DNA from: Chelonoidis abingdonii
Lineage: Eukaryota; Chordata; Testudines; Testudinidae
Length of the DNA stretch: 64,000 bases
NCBI RefSeq assembly: GCF_003597395.2
Contig: NC_133770.1
Coordinates: 19,614,505-19,678,504, forward strand
Reading direction: 5' to 3'
Made by a program: the position numbers and the translations under genes. Shown here in pieces: positions 41,464 through 54,316 of this stretch. The notes under the pieces are model-generated. The model had not been told where the DNA came from and did not search any database. It saw only the letters and a list, made by a program, of their open reading frames with translations. Positions within the stretch are counted from its first letter, which is position 1; every line of letters begins with the position of its first letter.

Positions 41464-42930
41464 GCCCTCTTCCAGGGCCTGTAGTTCCCTGGATTCTCCT
41501 TCCCTTTTTTAAAGATGGGCACTACTTTAGCCTTTTTCCAGTCATCCCGGGACCTCCCCCAATTGCCATGAGTTTTCAAAGATAATGGCCAATGTCTTTG
41601 CAATCACATCCACTAACTCCTTTAGCACCGTTTAGCAGTGCATCCGGCCCCATGGACTTGTGCTCGTCCAGCTTTTCTAAATAGTTCCGAACCACTTCTT
41701 TCTCCACAGAGGGCTGGTCACCTCCTCCCCATACTGTGTTGCCCAGTGCAGCAGTCTGGGAGCTGACCTTGTTTGTGAAGACAGAGGCAAAAAAAGCATT
41801 GAGTACATTAGCTTTTTCCACATCCTCTGTCAGTAGGTTGCCTCCCTCATTCAGTAAGGGGCTCACACTTTCCTTGACTTTCTTTTCTTGCTAACTCCGA
41901 AGAAACCCTTCTTGTTACTCTTAACGTTCTTGCTAGCTGCAACTCCAAGTGTGATTTGGCCTTCCTATTTCACTCCTGATGCCCTGAGCAATTTTATACT
42001 CCTCCTTGGTCATTTGTCCGATCTTCCACTTCTTGTAAGCTTCTTTTGTGTTTAAGATCAGCAAGGATTCCACTGTTAAGCCAAGCTGGTCACCTGCCAT
42101 ATTTCTATTCTTTCTACACATCGGGATGGTTTTTCCTGCAACCTCAATAAGGATTCTTTAAATACAGCCAGCTCTCCTGGACTCTTTCCCCCTCATGTAT
42201 TCTCCCAGGGATCCTGCCCATCAGTTCCTCAAGGGAGTCAAAGTCTGTGTTTCTGAAGTCCAGGGTCCGATTCTGTTTCTCCTTTCTTCCTTGTGTCAGG
42301 ATCCTGAACTTGACCATCTCATGGTCACTGCCTCCCAGTTTCCATCCACTTTTGCTTCCCCTACTAATTCTTTCCGTTGTGAGAGCAGAGTCTAGAAGAG
42401 CTCTGCCTCTAGTTGGTTCTCCAGCACTTGCACCAGGAAATTGTCCCCTACACTTTCAAAAACTTCCTGGATTGTCTGTTCACCACTGTATTGCTCTCCC
42501 AGCAGATATCAGGTGATTAAAGTCTCCCATAAGGACCAGGGCCTGCGATCTAGTAACTTCTGCTAGTTGCTGAAAGAAAGCCTTGTCCACCTCATCCTCT
42601 GGTCTAGTGGTCTATTGCAGATTCCCACCATGACATCACCCTTGTTGCTCACACTTCTAAACTTAATCCAGGGACTCTCTGGTTTTTCTGCAGTTTCATA
42701 CCAGAGCTCTGAGCAGTCATACTGCTCTCTTACATAATGCAACTCCCCCACCTTTTCTGCCCTGCCTGTCCTTCCTGAACAGTTTATATCTATCCATGAC
42801 AGTATTCCAGTCAGGAGTGAATCCCACCAAGTCTCTGTTATTCCAATCACATCATAGTTCCTTGACTGTGCAGGACTTCCAGTTCTCCCTGCTTGTTCCC
42901 AGGCTTCTCGCATTTGTGTATAGGCATTTA
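41464..42930 (-). pseudogene. CR1 ORF2 relic: endonuclease and N-terminal RT
   Basis: On the minus strand the endonuclease block NYDVIGITETWWDS (42,913-42,563) is followed, after frameshifts, by EAYKKWKIGQMTKEEYKIA (42,121-41,933), [20 protein letters not shown] (41,866-41,576) and the RT fingers block KAKVVPIFKKGKENPGNYRP (about 41,545-41,480). The order is that of CR1 ORF2, which nicks DNA and primes reverse transcription there. The catalytic palm of RT is missing, and stops and frameshifts separate the pieces. Confidence 0.88.
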
Positions 42931-43904
42931 AGATAACTCGCTGTAGTCCCGCTTTCTCAGTCTGATACAGGAGTCCTCCCCTCTTGAACTATCCTGCTCA
43001 TGCTTCCTCCAGGTATCCCATTTCCCCATTTACCTCAGGGCTTTGGTCTCCTTCCCCCCAGTGAACCTAGTTTTAATCAGATGGTTTTGGCAAATCCAGA
43101 AGCAGAAGCAGCTTTAGAGTGGATGTGAAGGGTTTTTTTTTTTTCCTCTATAAAAATGCAGAAATTCATTGTGATTCACATTAAGCATTTGCTTTTGTAA
43201 ATCTGCCAAAGGGGAAAAACTTTCTTCAAGGTACTTATGCTGAACTGTTGACTCTTGATAATATAGTGAAAAACATTTCAAATCAATCAGAGCTGATGTA
43301 GCAGCTTAATCTACTTAGTGCATTTAGCTGGAAGGTTGTAGGCTGATACATAGATTACTATAACATGAAAGGCTAGATTAAGCATGGTTTTTATGAAGCT
43401 AAAATAAACATTTCTAGTGCTTTCGTATAGTCTGATATAACTTTATCCTGCCATGCTGCTTACATGTCTACTGTAAAAATTAAGTTATAGCTTAGAAGAA
43501 AGAGAATAGATCCACGAAGTCATCCCAGGTATCTATGTCGGATGTCCATTGAGAGTTCTGGGGCTCTAAACAAGCTATGTATATAAATGAGTAACCACTA
43601 TAGAATGGTGTAGTCTGTTATGCATGACCACTGTCTCTGTGTATGTGTGTGTGTGTTAGAGTGAAATTTAAAGATAATTTTTAAAATAAATAGAGGCACG
43701 ATTGAAAGTGTTTTCTGTGAAATGGAGTGCTATTTTGACAAAAGCATTGTACACTTCCATAAAAAATGTAGTGAATTTTAGAATGCATTGCACTCATGCA
43801 TTTTGTTATAACACACTCTGACAGTAAAACCTAATATTTTCACCCACATTGTTATTAATGTCTTTTCATAACTGTCAAAATTCTGAACACCTGAAGATAT
43901 TGTC
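42931..43904. other. No gene recognised
   Basis: AT-rich DNA with a short T run at 43,132-43,144 and a (TG)n run near 43,640-43,656. Confidence 0.5.
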
Positions 43905-44140
43905 CAGAGGTCTTGGTAAGTCAGAGGATGGGGGATCATGAGACTTAGACTCTGTTCTTGGCTCAGATTACCTGTGTGACCTTGGAAGAGTCACAACCTC
44001 CTTGAACCTCTGTTTCCTCACTTGAAAACAAAGAGGTAAAAATATTTCACAACCTCACGTTGTGAGGCTAAAATATGCTTAATTGTTCTGAACTGCTGAG
44101 ATACTGTGTTGCTAAGAACCATAGAAAGGCGTATGAATAA
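43905..44140 (+). repeat. MIR- or turtle-SINE-like fragment
   Basis: TTGGCTCAGATTACCTGTGT, GACCTTGGAAGAGTCACAAC and CTCTGTTTCCTCACTTGAAA follow the SINE core order. Confidence 0.6.
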
Positions 44141-44387
44141 ATACATGCCTGCGCATTACTGCAGTACCTATAATGAACAGTTTGTGATGTGTAAGTACTG
44201 TAATTCAGGCCCAGTATACAAAACACCAGAGAAGTTACACTGAACAAAAAGGAGTTTATCAATAAAATCACTACCTTGCCTTCTTTAGCCAGTCTATAAC
44301 CACAGTGTACTCTAGAAGTTGGAGTCACTTTGTGCTCCTAGATGCGTTGCCTCCTACTGCTTGGAGAACATGAGGGGATTTAAAAGA

Positions 44388-44455
44388 GACAAGGTAATGT
44401 ACCAACTTCTGTTGGTGGAAGGGACAAGCTTTCAAGCTTCATAGAGCTCTTCCTC
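44388..44455 (+). repeat. Short copy of the 38,858 repeat family
   Basis: ACCAACTTCTGTTGGTGGAA and GACAAGCTTTCAAGCTTCAT, then AGAGCTCTTCC. Confidence 0.7.
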
Positions 44456-44639
44456 GAGCCACTTTAAAACATGAACTTCATTCATTTGTTGACCATGTTC
44501 TGCAAGAGTGGAGGCACGAACTTTATTTGGGCTCTTATCTAGGTCTACCTTGTTTATATACCATCAAATTGAGCACTTCCTTTTTGATTTTTGTTTACAT
44601 TTCCTTGGATATAAAAAGTAGCCCCTCACAAAGTGACAG

Positions 44640-45400
44640 ACGCTGCTCTGTGAGTTGATATATAGGGCAGTGAGACAGAGTATATCCGGCCTTTGCGGCT
44701 CCACACAGGAAGCCCTGCAGTTGTACCATACCCAGGCCCAGGAAAGGACCAGTGAAGGTGGTTGTCCAAGCCTGCTTAAGAAGGCAGCCAATCAGAGCCC
44801 AACAGGTTCAGATAAAAGGAGCTGTGGGACCTTAGCAGTTCAGTTCCTGGTGGGGACCAGAAGGGCAAGGAAGTGTGCTCCTTTCTGGGCCAACAGATCT
44901 TGAGGGACAACCAGGGTGTTTCTGGCTGCATTTGCTTAAGCCTGGTTTGCAGAGAGAGAGGACCAAAGTACCTTAGCCTTGAGGTAAGGATGAAGATAAA
45001 TGGGCCAAGATAGGAGGAGACCCAGGGAACTAGCAGCAACTAACTGAAATCGAGCAGTGCATAGCTGCTATTTATATGGTGCCAGTCACAGGTGAAGTGG
45101 CATAAACCCCAGGTAGGAGACAGGCCTTATTTTGGAGACAGAATAAAGGGCCAAATTTAAAGGGCTGAAGACCCTAGTGAGGGCAAATAGGCTGTTATTT
45201 TTTGGCCTCTTTAATATCCTGGAAAGGATTCATTCAGACTTTGTGACTCAGCCAGAGGCCCAAGCCATGGAAGACCCACTAAGGTCAGCTGGCAGCCTGC
45301 AGGTGGCACCAGGGACCAGATGAGGTCTACAGTACCACACACAGCCACTAGGAGGTGCTCAAGAGATGAGTGCTGCCTATTACATGCAGACTATGTGATT
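44640..45400 (+). repeat. Candidate LTR-type repeat
   Basis: A TATA-like CAGATAAAAGGAGCTG at 44,810 and an AGAATAAAGG signal near 45,141 suggest an LTR promoter and poly(A) pair, about 330 bases apart. The sequence ends in GGTGCTCAAGAGATGAG, which I recall from a turtle repeat. No ends or duplications could be fixed. Confidence 0.35.
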
Positions 45401-47539
45401 TTTATGGACCTTGTTTTCCATTGGGGAAGAAAATAGATGTTGAGTTACTTCCCCATCTGTATATGACTGTCAAAGGGGATGATCAAGCAGCAAGCTGGCC
45501 TGCGAGTCTGTCATCCAGAAAATGACATACTCGAGTAGACAGATTTGTGTTGGTTCAACTTTAAAGCTAGCCCTGACTTTCTGGTTACAACACCATGATA
45601 TTGGTGTTTGTCCTAATTGTGAGAAAGGGAACACCATATCTGCGGCACTGGGCAGCAACAGCATCTTAAATATCAATCTGTTACAGAGTTTTATGCAATA
45701 AAAGATATTTGTATCCACAATTTACAATTAAATCTCTGTTCTTTTGTTGAGCTTCACACAAAGCAAGTGTTATATTTTATTTTTGTCTAGCAGGGTAGAG
45801 AGCCAAAATAAAGAAATGAAAAGAGATTATTTTACTTAGCCTCATAATCCACAGTTTGTCTGCATCAAATATTATTGCTAGATACTGTAATGTGACTTTG
45901 CAGTGACACCTGGTGGGAGAGGCCAGGATGTCATCATCATTAAGACTAAATATCTTATAACCATACAAAAATTTGCTGCAAGGTATTGTAAAATAGTCCC
46001 AATGTCTGCCCTCAGATGCTTCTGTGCAGTCCCCCCTGAACTCATGGCAACTGCATATACACAGCTGCTGACTTTAAAAAGACAATGCAGGATGTAATTA
46101 TGAAAAGTCTTCCTCCATAATTTAATCAACACCTTGCAAAAATTAGAGAGTATATTAAATCATGTATTGTTATGTTAGAGGTGCAGTGCTTCACAGTATC
46201 TGCCAAGTCATATAGTGTTTACTTTGAGCAGCATCTTTTATGCTTTTAGTATTTTAAGTACCTGAAGTAGATATATTTCCCTTCTTGGTATAGACTGGTG
46301 TCAAACGAAGATTAATACAGGAGTCTTGTAAGGTCTTGACAGTGACTGCATGATAGATACAGGAACGTTATTAGATTCTGCTGAAAATATTATCTTGATT
46401 TGTCTGTTTCTATGATTTTTTACTTTATAATATTAGAACTGTGAGCCCCTCTTACCTGAAACTGAGAACTTTCACAGTCAGTTTGTGCATGAAGTTGAAG
46501 AAGAGTCAAGCACGATGACAACTGTAAGTGAATTACTCTTAAATTCCTGCTAGATGTCACCAGAGAAAGAAAACGGACACTGTAATATTTCACACTAAAA
46601 GGTAAACCATAGCCAATAAATAGTAACCACACAGTGTGATGGGGCAGGTGAAGGAAGAAGAATTAGCCTGGGTCATCTCTGATGAATTATTCTTCAAAGG
46701 AGTGTCTGTCAAATGTGTGTGAACCTTAATAGCCAGGGCTCCAGAGACCAGAAGAATGTGGGAATATCAAATGGAGCAAGATAATCCATTTTGAGAATGC
46801 ATGCCAAGAGTCATTGGTTCCACAGGGGCAATGAATGGCAAGATTTTTGAATTCCTTAATTTCTTTACTCACCCAGAGAATTCTTCACTGTGGGAGATGT
46901 TGAAATTCCACAGATCTTCCTCTAGCATAAGGAGGCAACCATGACACTGGGCCCTTTGAGTTTGTGCTTGAAGGTACCCCCAGTATGCCACAGAGTATGT
47001 GACACACTAGGAAATCACCAGATTGCAAGAGACTTGATACCTAATGAACAGGGATGTTTTGTCATACTGTCTTAATAATGTCAATTTAGTTCCAGGGGAG
47101 TTGCAAAGAATTCAGCCCATACTGTTTTATAGCTGGTTATTGAGTGGTTGACTGTTGGGGCATGGTCGGGGGCCTACATTTTCCATCTTTCTATATGGCA
47201 GCAAAAATATAGCACTGCTGGAATGATATTCTCGGAAAGCTTAAATACAAAGTTTCCCCATGTTGTATGGGGGCATTATTCAGGCATTGTCAGATACATA
47301 CCCATCATTAGATTTATGTCACTACAGCAACAATTTAGGACTTGGGACAGATTACTCACATTTACTAGGATCCTACTCATCAGTTAAATTACTTGTAGGG
47401 TAAGGTACTAGTGAATGTGAAAGAGGATTTCAGTGGCCCTGACTGTAACAACAAAGTGGGAATGGTAGATTAGTTCTCACCTCAAGCACAAGTTTGAGGT
47501 GGGTACCTCCTACTGTAAAGAATTCTGTTTCAGAGAAGA
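45401..47539. other. No gene recognised
   Basis: AT-rich DNA. Frames of 60-84 codons on both strands have no recognised domain. Confidence 0.5.
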
Positions 47540-50500
47540 TTGATCAGATTTGGGACAATCTTTCCAACGCATCATGCACCGTACTATTACTGGACGGAAA
47601 AGGCAAATCAGTTTTCACAAATCAAATTTCATCCAGTCACGCAGTCAAAGGTTCTTGATCCATCGAAGTTCCTTGTTCAGTTTGATGCATGGGGTAAACT
47701 TCAGTTGTCAAGGTGAGTTATGCATTATAGATTGCATCAGATAGATGGATGGGCTCCTTGTTGTTCTCAGCTGGTTAAAGCCAGTGAAGGCTGTTTGGCC
47801 CGTTTACCAGTCCAGACTGTGAATGCCTGCATAGAAAACAGAAAGCTCCTGAAGAATTTTAAGCATGCTATTACCTGGTCCTTTCTCAAAAAATAGCACT
47901 GGGCAGCAACAGCCTTACCAACTTCAGCCCTTTTCTGGGGAAGGTCATTTGGAAAGTGGTTGTTTGCCAGCTGAAGCTCTACCTATCACCCTCAAATTTT
48001 TGGGATTCCCATCGTTTGGGCTTCAAGAGTGACTTTTGGAATGAAAATTGCATTATTTACCATTCAGTGATCTCCTCAGGGCATGGACGGACACCAGACG
48101 TCCATGCTGATATCACTAGATCTGTTGCAGACTTTAGTGCTGCCAGTAAAGAGGTATTCAGTTCATGAACCTAGTGAAGAGTATTGCTTTAGGATAGCTC
48201 ACTCTTTCCTTTCATTGAGGTCTCAGAGACTGGGGCTTTGCCTCCAAAAGGACCTGAAGCTGTAGAAACTCTGATGTCAGCATTATGCTAATCACCTTTT
48301 CTATTTTACTTTATTGTCCTCGCATGGGACTGAGGTAAGGACCGATTGAAACCCATCTGACTTAGACTCAGTCCAGATATGGCAGAAGCTTTGCTGGACT
48401 TGCAATGACAAAGTTTGTTGAATGAACTGTGGGTGTTTTCTCATGAGGGGTGCCACTATAGTTAAGGTTGACGAGACTTTTTTGTTTAAAGGATGTCTTT
48501 TCTCAGTGCTCTAAAATCTGTGTGGATACTCAGATTGCCTTGGGATTCGGTGTTCCTCATGGGAGTGTAGGGTATGGGTAGGAGATCCAAATGTGAGATA
48601 ATTTAACCAAAGGATTCCTGAGATAAAGCCCCCCAAATAAACAGCTTTTCTAAGGGTATATTCTGTCAGTGTTCTTTTGCCTAGACCTAGAGATCCAGCC
48701 ATGGCCGTGAACCTGGCACAAGGGTCTCACTTGCTTGAGGGTCACCTCCAGAGAGTGCATAGCACCCACTGGCCCTTTGGGGGAGCAAAATTCAGAACAG
48801 TATTAGAAATGACTTTTACTCTCCTGCTAGGCTCTTGAGTAAGGGTCAGCCAAATAGGTCACATTTAGAGTGAGGCTAAGAGGATTTGTAAGTGGAAAGC
48901 TTGCACTGCAGGTGAGTAGCTCAGAAGAATAAGCAGTAAGCCTTTGATTCTGGACTCACTCAGCCAGTGACAATTTGAGACTCACCTTGGGCAGAAATCT
49001 GGGAAAGGTTGGAAGGCATATTGCTAAAATCTGTCAGGGATTTTTTTTGGGGGGGTGGGAGAGGCAGGTGAATGTAATCAAAGTATTTTTGTACAAAAAA
49101 AATTAGGTATGCAAATACTTGCTTTCAGGGGAGGGGCATTTTTGAGGGTGAGGAGTGGGGGAATAGGGATAAAAGGGGTTTAGGCTGCATCCAGGGGAAG
49201 GGGGATAAATGGAGCTGAGTGGTGTGGGAGGTCAGAGGCATTGGTGGCTCAGGGGAGGGACATTGGGAAGGAAACCTGGGAGGAGTGGCAGAGGGGCTGG
49301 AGGTGCATTCTCAGCTCCACATTCTCCCCTTCTGTGTGAGCCAATATCTGGGACCCACTCCCTGGTTCCCCTCAAGTGAGCTGGGATATGGGGGTGCTTT
49401 ACCTCTCTTGGGGTTTCTGAGCCCTGCTCCTGGCCCCTCCATGCCCCCCTCCTGTAAGTCACATTCTTTACTCCTCATGTGAGCTAGGATCTGGGCCTAA
49501 GGGGGCATCTGAATTGTGAATGTTTTGTCAGTAGCAAGGTACTAGGATCTTCTTGCCATGGGTATTGTCAGTAGTGAGGTGGAATGTGAGAGCAGTCTGT
49601 GCATTTAGCAGTGGGTGCAGAAAGTTTAGATTTTGGAGGCATACAATGTTCAAGTGTGAAGGGGTTGTAAAAGGGTATGAAGTGGTTGTTAAATTCCAGA
49701 CGTGGTATCTGTTGAGCGAGTAGGCTCGGTGTTAGAGTGTTTGGCAGGTGCAGGTACCGCCTGTCCATTACAGTGAAAAGGCAGAGTGGTATTGTGTGTG
49801 TTATGGGTGTATTCAATTAAGGTTGTGTGGCCATTTACCTGACCTCTGTATTTCCTGGTTTTCAGACATCTGAGTTTTCTAAACTCAGTGTTCTGGAAGG
49901 GCAAGAGCTGTCACTTTCTTAATGCTGCATTAATGAAGTTTTTGCCATTTAATTGTCTGAATGGTTTGCAGTCTTGGGATTTTATTGGTTTCTGCTCTGT
50001 CTCTGGACATTGCAAGAACAGCGTTAGCCAGGAATGATGCCCTTCATCTTTGGCTGGCCAAAAGATTGTGGTCATTGCTCTTGAGTACAAGCCTTCACAT
50101 GTTAATCTATGCCTTTGTTATCTTAAAGTTGGACTATTGCAACAACTGTACCGTTGAATACCCTCCAAGTCTACTCTGAGTTTGTGACTATCCACTTGTG
50201 AGGCAGATTAAACCAAGGTCATCTTACACTTCTACAACATACATTCTGCTGGACACCGGTTCACTCCTGGATGAAATGAAAGGTTACAACTTAAATGGGC
50301 TAACTCCAGCTGTCTCAGAGACTGCCTTCCACTGTACCCAGTTATGACAACTAATTTGGAGGCCGTGTTTTGGCTAGATTCCCCTTGGGTGCAGCTCAAG
50401 CGAATGAGGGCAGGTTATTGTTGGGGACAGACCCTCCTGCCTGGAATTCTGTCCCTCCAGAAAGAGTCTATGTCTCAGCTTGGCTGCATTCAAGGTGAGG

Positions 50501-50600
50501 TTTAAAATGAATCTTTCCAATTGGGCTCTCCTAGTCAGTCTTCTAGATGTTACCCTCCCTCTTGGGTCTCTTCAAGGAAAATGAGTCAGCTCCTGCAGAA
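47540..50600 (+). pseudogene. Very old non-LTR retrotransposon relic (CR1/L2/L3 group)
   Basis: Scattered but ordered RT signatures are readable on the plus strand. An N-terminal palm block lies at 47,956-48,140 (QLKLYLSPSN, GFKSDFWNE, DFSAAS in place of the usual DLSAAF). The block GFGVPHGSV at about 48,541-48,569 corresponds to GVPQGSV. A C-terminal LDYCNN lies at 50,130-50,147. Stops and frameshifts are frequent, and the YADD segment is not visible. 48,600-49,950 shows no RT motif and may be inserted. It is non-functional. Confidence 0.5.
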
Positions 50601-52871
50601 AGGCCCAGAGTAGGTGCTCCTCATTTTCATGATATTTGGCTCTTCATAAATGGTTTATATTGTGCCTAGGTATCACAGTGATAGGAGCGTTGTAAGTATT
50701 TGCAGCAATAACAGAAATAGTATCAGCATATGCTGCTGCTGCTATCCAGAAGTGCCAGTATTTTGACGTTTTAAAGCAAACATAGCATTGACTGCTTTAG
50801 TTGCTGCAATTTAACAGAAAGTCTGTTTAACTGTTTGATTAAGCAGGTCATTGAACTTGTTATGGACATCCCGGGCATTAAAATAGGATGTATCATGTCA
50901 CGTACAAGAGGGTAAATTCTTCCTAGATATATCAGTTTAAATCTAGAGTAACTCCACTGACTTCAGTGGATTTAATGTGGATTTACAGTCGTGTAACTGA
51001 GTACAAAATTTAACCCCCAAACCCTGATCAAGTATCTTCTCCTTTGCAGTAAGTATTACATTGTAACTTTAGGGGAGTTAGCTCCTGGTTTACACCAGAC
51101 TAAAGGAGAATCAGATGCATCGTGTTTGCAAATAATTAACCCAAGTAGATAACCACTGTGATGCTTAAGTGAGTTAAAAACATTCCCCAATATGTTATTT
51201 AGATTAATCTCTGAAGGGTGAAAAATATACCTACATGTAGGTATTTGAAGTTAGTTAACATCTCATACAGTCAGAGAAGAAATATTCCTGAAAAATGTAA
51301 TGTTTAATGTTGCACAATATGACTATTTTGGGTTTCAGTTTGGCTTTAATCTCTTTCTAATGTCACTTGTATTAGCCCCAGGTTGAAGTCAGTAGATGTC
51401 CTCTGGATTTACACCGGTGTAAGTACAACAGAATTTTGTTCAAGTATAGTATTTATGCTCCCTGTTCACCATAGCCATAGCTGCACAGGCTATGTTTTAA
51501 ACTTAGACATTATTTCTAGAAAAGGATGTATGACTGTTACATGCCACCTTGTGGTAAACTCACATAATTTTAGGAGTTTCATTTTTTTTCCCCCTGTAAG
51601 GTCAAATATTTGATCTGAAGATGCTTGTAATAAAGCAGAATAATAACAATTGTATTCAGACTGGACCAGAAATTTGTTTGTGTTTTAATAATACATGTGT
51701 GGCACTATAAACATACAACATTTACACTGAAAAATGCTTTCCACTTATGATTTTTTTCCTGCATATTGATTTTTTTAACAAACTTTGATCCAAGCCCCTC
51801 TGCAGCAGTTTGTGGGTGAAATACACATTTGTCATGTTAGCTATGGAATAAATAAAATTGAGGCATTTTTATGTATAGAAAACTATTTCGGGTTATTTTA
51901 GAAGGTGTTATGGCTTCCTCTCTGCAATTAGTCTCATGACAGCTCAGAGGATTACAAACAGAGGGTAAAAGTAAAAATAAATGTATCCAAATTAAAACAA
52001 GTGAAGACTACATGTGAGAGTAGGAAAATTTTGCTGAGGAGGGTGAAATTCACCAGAGAATTGACCTGCTCATTTCTATTGTAAAGTCTGTAAAATCAAA
52101 AAAGCATCCAGAAATTATGATTGAAGTTGAAGAAAAAATCTGTCAGCCCAAGGTTATGGATTTTGCACACACTATCCTTGCTACCTAAAAACAACAATGT
52201 AGAGCTTAAAGAGCTACATCTTGAAGTCCTCAGTATCAAGCTAAAACATTCACAGGTCACAAAGGTTCTTTGAGTGGAAAGCCGGAGGTGGCAGTGACCT
52301 GTGAAATGTAAAAGGCAAAGTTACTATTGTATGTCGTCTTGGGATCAGGGTGTGGTCCTGCAAAGTTGAAATTGACTCTTTCCTCCTGCTGTGCTAAACT
52401 CCCAACTATACCTTGCTGTGCTCTAAAATATAGAACAGTAGAGGCATTGAAATGATTGAGAAGTTTGGATGTTATAGAGAATGTGTATTATTCAAAGTGA
52501 TCTGTACCAAAACCCACATGGAATTATTTGTTTCTATAGTGACTATAAAGTGACATTAACCAGGAGATGGAGGTGACTCCGTACCCTTTACCTACAACCA
52601 GCAAAACTGTTCAGAGTGCATGGATTGAAGCAGGCCCTTTCGCTGATACACCAGCAATAAATAACGGATAAAGCATCCAGAGATTATGTCCCCATCAATG
52701 CTCAATTAGGTTTATATTACCATCAGTAACTACCATATGGCATAGCTTCCACACCAGCTGTTTTCCAGTCATCAGTGAATATTAGTCTACAAAGGACACT
52801 TGTGCAAAGTTATATCAATGTTTAACAGTGATTAGAAAAAAGGAGAGAACTAACACATTTCAGAGGCTGTC
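50601..52871. other. No gene recognised; palindromic-core relics
   Basis: Cores of the CCACTGACTTCAGTGG type occur at 50,952-50,970 and about 51,381-51,396. Otherwise AT-rich. Confidence 0.5.
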
Positions 52872-53342
52872 TTAAAACTTGTAGATTATTAGTATCCAAT
52901 ATAAGGCCAGATGTGGTCTGACTGCAGTGTACCGTTCTGGGGACAAGAAGTAGCTGTGAATCCATTTTAACTGGCTGGTTACACTGGGTTTATGGTTGTT
53001 TTGTGTCACAAGATTGGTAACTGGAATGTAGTCCAAGAAGTCCACAGCCATATTTTTCAACTCACAAACCCACCATTCGTCACGTTGATTTGCTGTGAAT
53101 GCTGAGCGAATCCATCCAGCACTACCATCAGTGGAAGCTGACGTAAAAGGTTCTGCCCTAAAATACATGTAAAAGCTGCAGCCATTGCTTGGACATTTTA
53201 AATTACCACGGAAATATATTTTTACTGCATCCACAATGGAAAACCTCTGAACAGACTGAAATCTGAAAGGAGTTTTCACACACCAGCCTTTATTGTCCAC
53301 TGATGTAGAGTCAGCACAGCAGCTCCCAGAGTCAAGTGACAT
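52872..53342 (-). CDS. Unrecognised 156-codon open frame
   Basis: The frame starts with ATG at 53,342 just after an in-frame stop and is open for 156 codons in AT-rich DNA, longer than expected by chance. It has seven Cys in the first 100 residues and a protein-like core (NKGWCVKTPFRFQSV, GNLKCPSNGCSFYMYFRAEP, DEWWVCELKNMAVDFLDYIP). After about residue 115 the composition looks less constrained. No signal peptide or known domain was recognised. It could be a single-exon retrocopy or the surviving piece of a viral or transposon gene. Confidence 0.3.
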   Translation of the reverse strand: MSLDSGSCCADSTSVDNKGWCVKTPFRFQSVQRFSIVDAVKIYFRGNLKCPSNGCSFYMYFRAEPFTSASTDGSAGWIRSAFTANQRDEWWVCELKNMAVDFLDYIPVTNLVTQNNHKPSVTSQLKWIHSYFLSPERYTAVRPHLALYWILIIYKF

Positions 53343-53449
53343 TGATGCTTGTTAAGCCAATGCTGAAATGTCTATAGGCAGTCTCCAGCAGGAGACCACT
53401 AGAGCCAAGGAAGAAGCCTCCTGTCCCCATACCCACCATCTAGGGTGAC

Positions 53450-53563
53450 CAGATGTCCTGATTTTACAGGGACAGTCCTGATTTTGGGGACTTTTTCTTA
53501 TATAGGTTCCTATTACCCTCCACCTCCGTCCTGATTTTTTACACTTGCTGTCTGGTCACCCTG
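53450..53563. mobile_element. Short inverted-repeat DNA transposon (MITE), copy 2
   Basis: GGGTGACCAGATGTCCTGAT and TGCTGTCTGGTCACCC are the same ends as at 5,379-5,499. The left flank is TA, the right is TG. Confidence 0.8.
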
Positions 53564-53885
53564 CCACCACCAGAGCCGACCTGATTCCCTGCTCTGGAAG
53601 TATTGCTCTGACTCTGCTTGGAAGTGGAATAGGGGCTATGCTGCCACTCTTGCCACATGTCCTCTCTGCTGCGGTGGTGGCCCCAGGGCCCCATATAGAG
53701 TGTGAGTAGGGCCCAGGTTCCTTTAATCCAGCCCTGCAGTGTGAGGTCTTAGTGCACTGTGGCCAGTTATGCTTCCTGCTCATTCAGTCTGGTTCTCTCT
53801 CATGCTAACCAGCATGGAGATCACTCTCTCCTCAGCGCACCCATTTCAGCAAAATTATGAACAGACCAAGCAAGAGGTTTTAGCC

Positions 53886-53907
53886 GTGTGTGTGTGTGTG
53901 TGTGTGT
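53886..53907. repeat. (TG)n microsatellite
   Basis: Eleven GT units. Confidence 0.95.
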
Positions 53908-53935
53908 AAAATATGGCTGGAAATTTAGCATACAT

Positions 53936-54316
53936 TCAACTCTGATCACAGACCATTTTAGGACAAAAAAAAAAAGATATTCTAGTTACACCTGCATTGA
54001 GACGCCAGTGGTGAGAAGTGTAGATTATGGTCCATTTGAATGATATCAGGTAGCGCTTCAGCATAAAACGTTGCTCTTTTTTTACCTTTGGACGATTCTG
54101 TGGAGCACTGTTATACATAAGGCCCAAAACAATGTCTAGCTCTATATGGTTTTGCTCTAGCAGGGTGCAGTGCTGCTGACAGTGCCACTCTATGCTTGTG
54201 TAAATGCTGTTAGCTGTAATGAACGCAGCTAAGTCCACCAAATAATTTCCTCTCGCCCTGTGCTCATCGGCCTTAATAAGGTAAATATGCAACAGGTGCC
54301 GCTGAAGTTCTAGCAT
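53936..54316 (-). pseudogene. Unrecognised 126-codon frame
   Basis: The N-terminal 75 residues look protein-like and helical (HLLHIYLIKADEHRARGNYL, IEWHCQQHCTLLEQNHIELD). The C-terminal part ends in a poly-Phe stretch encoded by a T run, so the natural protein end is lost. I do not recognise it. It lies upstream of the 52,872-53,342 frame on the same strand, with a MITE between them; they might be parts of one relic. Confidence 0.25.
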
